A stretch of DNA of 6,784 nucleotides from the NCBI GenBank assembly GCA_913009765.1, contig CAJVYT010000239.1:1-6784 (forward strand), read 5' to 3'. Both the position numbers and the translations under genes were made by a program. Positions 5,651-6,784 of the stretch are shown in pieces (positions within the stretch are counted from its first letter, which is position 1; each line of letters begins with the position of its first letter). Source of the DNA: an uncultured candidate division Zixibacteria bacterium (GTDB lineage Bacteria; Zixibacteria; MSB-5A5; GN15; FEB-12). Under the pieces are notes generated by a model that was not told where the DNA came from, made no database searches, and was given only the letters and a program-made list of their open reading frames with translations.

Positions 5651-6502
5651 ATGTCAAAAATATACCATGAATCTGCTTCATCTGCCTATAGAATCCAGAA
5701 ACGCTTGTCATTAAACCAGTGTTTTAGGGAGATTTACAAAGACACTAGACCGCCTGATCAAATCTCCTACATTACATTTGGCGGTGCTGATCTTTATGAT
5801 GTAATGGATTTATTGGCCGTTTTTGATGTCACCAAAAGTAAATTTTTTATTACGTCTTTTGAGAGAGATGAAGATGTTGCGGCATCTTCAAAAAATTGCC
5901 CAGTTGCCTCTACGTTATCGAAAATTAACACCGTTAATATACTAATTAATCCATACGAATTTCCTATTGGTATAGAACAATTGAGTAGCATTAGAGAATT
6001 AAATAAATTTATTTACTTTCTAGATTACACTGGTACATACAGCGAGAAAGATAAAGATGTACTCTTGGACATACTTAATCAGGGATTGTTGCGCAAGGGC
6101 GATTACTTGTTGGTTACCTCCTGCCTTACCCCGCGTATTGTCCATCAGCCAAGTTTCATGAAGACGCACTCTTCTTCGTTTAAACTATACTTCTCTACAA
6201 CAGAGGTCGACAACGAATTTGTTGTGCGCAACCACGTTGACCTACTCGTTGCTGCTGCATTGTCAGAATATGATAAGACTTCCAGATTTAATGGTAATAG
6301 AGAATTCCTGAGAGCTCGTCTATTGCGCAAGTTCCGTTACCAAGATACACGTTCTCCAATGGGGATTTGGCTATTCAAACTGGAATGTCGCGATACACCT
6401 ACCATTGTACTTGAGGATGTGCCTTTAAAAGATTATCCCAGTGCATTTGAACATCACCCTATTAAGAGAGAGCCAATCCCAAATATCTTTGATGACTTAT
6501 AA
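5651..6502 (+). CDS. Unrecognised protein with Rossmann/methyltransferase-like features
   Basis: I do not recognise this 283-residue protein as a named family. Its N-terminal two thirds read like an alternating alpha/beta Rossmann fold. A strand YITF leads into GGADLYDVMDLL (44-55), which resembles a nucleotide- or SAM-binding loop. A second strand ends with an acid (FFITSFERDED, E71). A central FIYFLDYTGTY (120-130) is followed by a helix, and LRKGDYLLVTSCL (147-159) looks like a later core strand. That order is compatible with a class I SAM-dependent methyltransferase, or with Rossmann partner proteins encoded beside three-cysteine radical-SAM-like proteins. The consensus glycine loop of methyltransferases is degenerate, so catalysis is doubtful. 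The C-terminus is basic, then proline-containing. The gene follows the GHKL gene by 18 nt in the same frame, has no Shine-Dalgarno, and is preceded by a hairpin. It is clearly the operon's last gene. Confidence 0.75.
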   Translation: MSKIYHESASSAYRIQKRLSLNQCFREIYKDTRPPDQISYITFGGADLYDVMDLLAVFDVTKSKFFITSFERDEDVAASSKNCPVASTLSKINTVNILINPYEFPIGIEQLSSIRELNKFIYFLDYTGTYSEKDKDVLLDILNQGLLRKGDYLLVTSCLTPRIVHQPSFMKTHSSSFKLYFSTTEVDNEFVVRNHVDLLVAAALSEYDKTSRFNGNREFLRARLLRKFRYQDTRSPMGIWLFKLECRDTPTIVLEDVPLKDYPSAFEHHPIKREPIPNIFDDL

Positions 6503-6515
6503 TCTTTATAGAATA

Positions 6516-6776
6516 CTATTTTCTTTCACCAATTAATTTCACCAATATTTTACCTATCAAAACCCTTGCGGATTCTTTATTTGGCGAGCATTCATAAACT
6601 AAATCTATTACTTCTCTATATGTCGATCGTTTATGTTTAGGTAATTGATCTAGAGGACCCTTCTTATTGCGTAATACTACCTTCTTGTCTATCTTTCCTT
6701 CCAGCTTCTTCAATTTCATTTTAAGCTTATTTGTTTCACTCAAACCTAAAACCACCACATCCGTCAACTTATTCAT
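6516..6776 (-). CDS. Small lysine-rich hypothetical protein, convergent with the operon (start may lie beyond the window)
   Basis: This minus-strand frame encodes 86 residues if started at the ATG at 6776. The frame stays open to the window edge, so the true start could be further upstream. The product is strongly basic, with lysine-rich helical stretches (KLKMKLKKLEGKIDKK, about residues 17-32). A compact C-terminal half follows (KHKRSTYREVIDLVYEC, then helices ending in KLIGERK). No known domain is recognised. No other gene competes for this stretch, and its stop lies 13 nt beyond the end of the operon, a normal convergent spacing. The bases before the ATG (GGGGCG) are a poor Shine-Dalgarno. 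It may be a nucleic-acid-binding protein, the C-terminal fragment of a larger one, or a chance frame in AT-rich DNA. Confidence 0.45.
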   Translation of the reverse strand: MNKLTDVVVLGLSETNKLKMKLKKLEGKIDKKVVLRNKKGPLDQLPKHKRSTYREVIDLVYECSPNKESARVLIGKILVKLIGERK

Positions 6777-6784
6777 CGCCCCAA

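Noticed and set aside
5794..6330. Minus-strand ORFs at 5794-5991 and 6145-6330
   Set aside because: Antisense shadows of the last operon gene with no supporting features.
6516..6776. Resemblance of the basic minus-strand ORF to a eukaryotic ribosomal protein such as eL36
   Set aside because: Only a few scattered residues and the general basic, helical character agree. The neighbours are bacterial in organisation, so this is treated as coincidence.
1..6784. CRISPR array, tRNA/rRNA genes, insertion sequences or attachment sites
   Set aside because: No regularly spaced repeats, no transposase or integrase, no terminal inverted repeats and no RNA-gene signatures were seen; the only non-coding stretch over 100 bp is 674-811.

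Overview
The window looks like bacterial chromosomal or island DNA with low to moderate GC (roughly 40% by eye). Two genes have strong Shine-Dalgarno sequences and all reading frames use the standard code. No rRNA, tRNA, integrase or transposase is present to fix a taxon, so no species is proposed. The gene content is that of an accessory, nucleic-acid-directed cassette of the kind found in defence islands.

Layout. Positions 1-673 (minus strand) hold the N-terminal part of a NucS/DUF91-type PD-(D/E)xK nuclease-like protein that runs off the left edge. A 138-bp divergent intergenic region (674-811) carries plausible back-to-back promoters and an imperfect inverted repeat lying across both. Rightward from it runs a tight five-gene operon: (A) 812-1219, a small protein with a KOW-like N-terminus, an AT-hook and a ribbon-helix-helix-like C-terminus; (B) 1185-2573, an HTH-fused HerA/FtsK-type P-loop ATPase; (C) 2561-3931, a spore-photoproduct-lyase-like radical SAM protein with a CxxxCxxC cluster; (D) 3953-5632, a GHKL ATPase of the MORC/MutL/Hsp90 type; (E) 5651-6502, an unrecognised protein with a Rossmann/methyltransferase-like look. 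A overlaps B by 35 nt and B overlaps C by 13 nt. C-D and D-E are separated by only 21 and 18 nt. A convergent, lysine-rich small minus-strand ORF (6516-6776) closes the window.

How the genes may work together (inference). A probably autoregulates the operon and may also influence the divergent nuclease gene. B would be a hexameric DNA translocase or pump. D would be an ATP-gated clamp on nucleic acid. C would do radical chemistry on a nucleic acid or nucleotide, and E may be its partner or a methyltransferase. I do not recognise HerA + SPL-like radical SAM + MORC-like GHKL + Rossmann protein as a named system. An anti-phage, DNA-modification or DNA-repair role is the most economical guess. 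The nuclease-like neighbour could be part of it or only an adjacent island gene.
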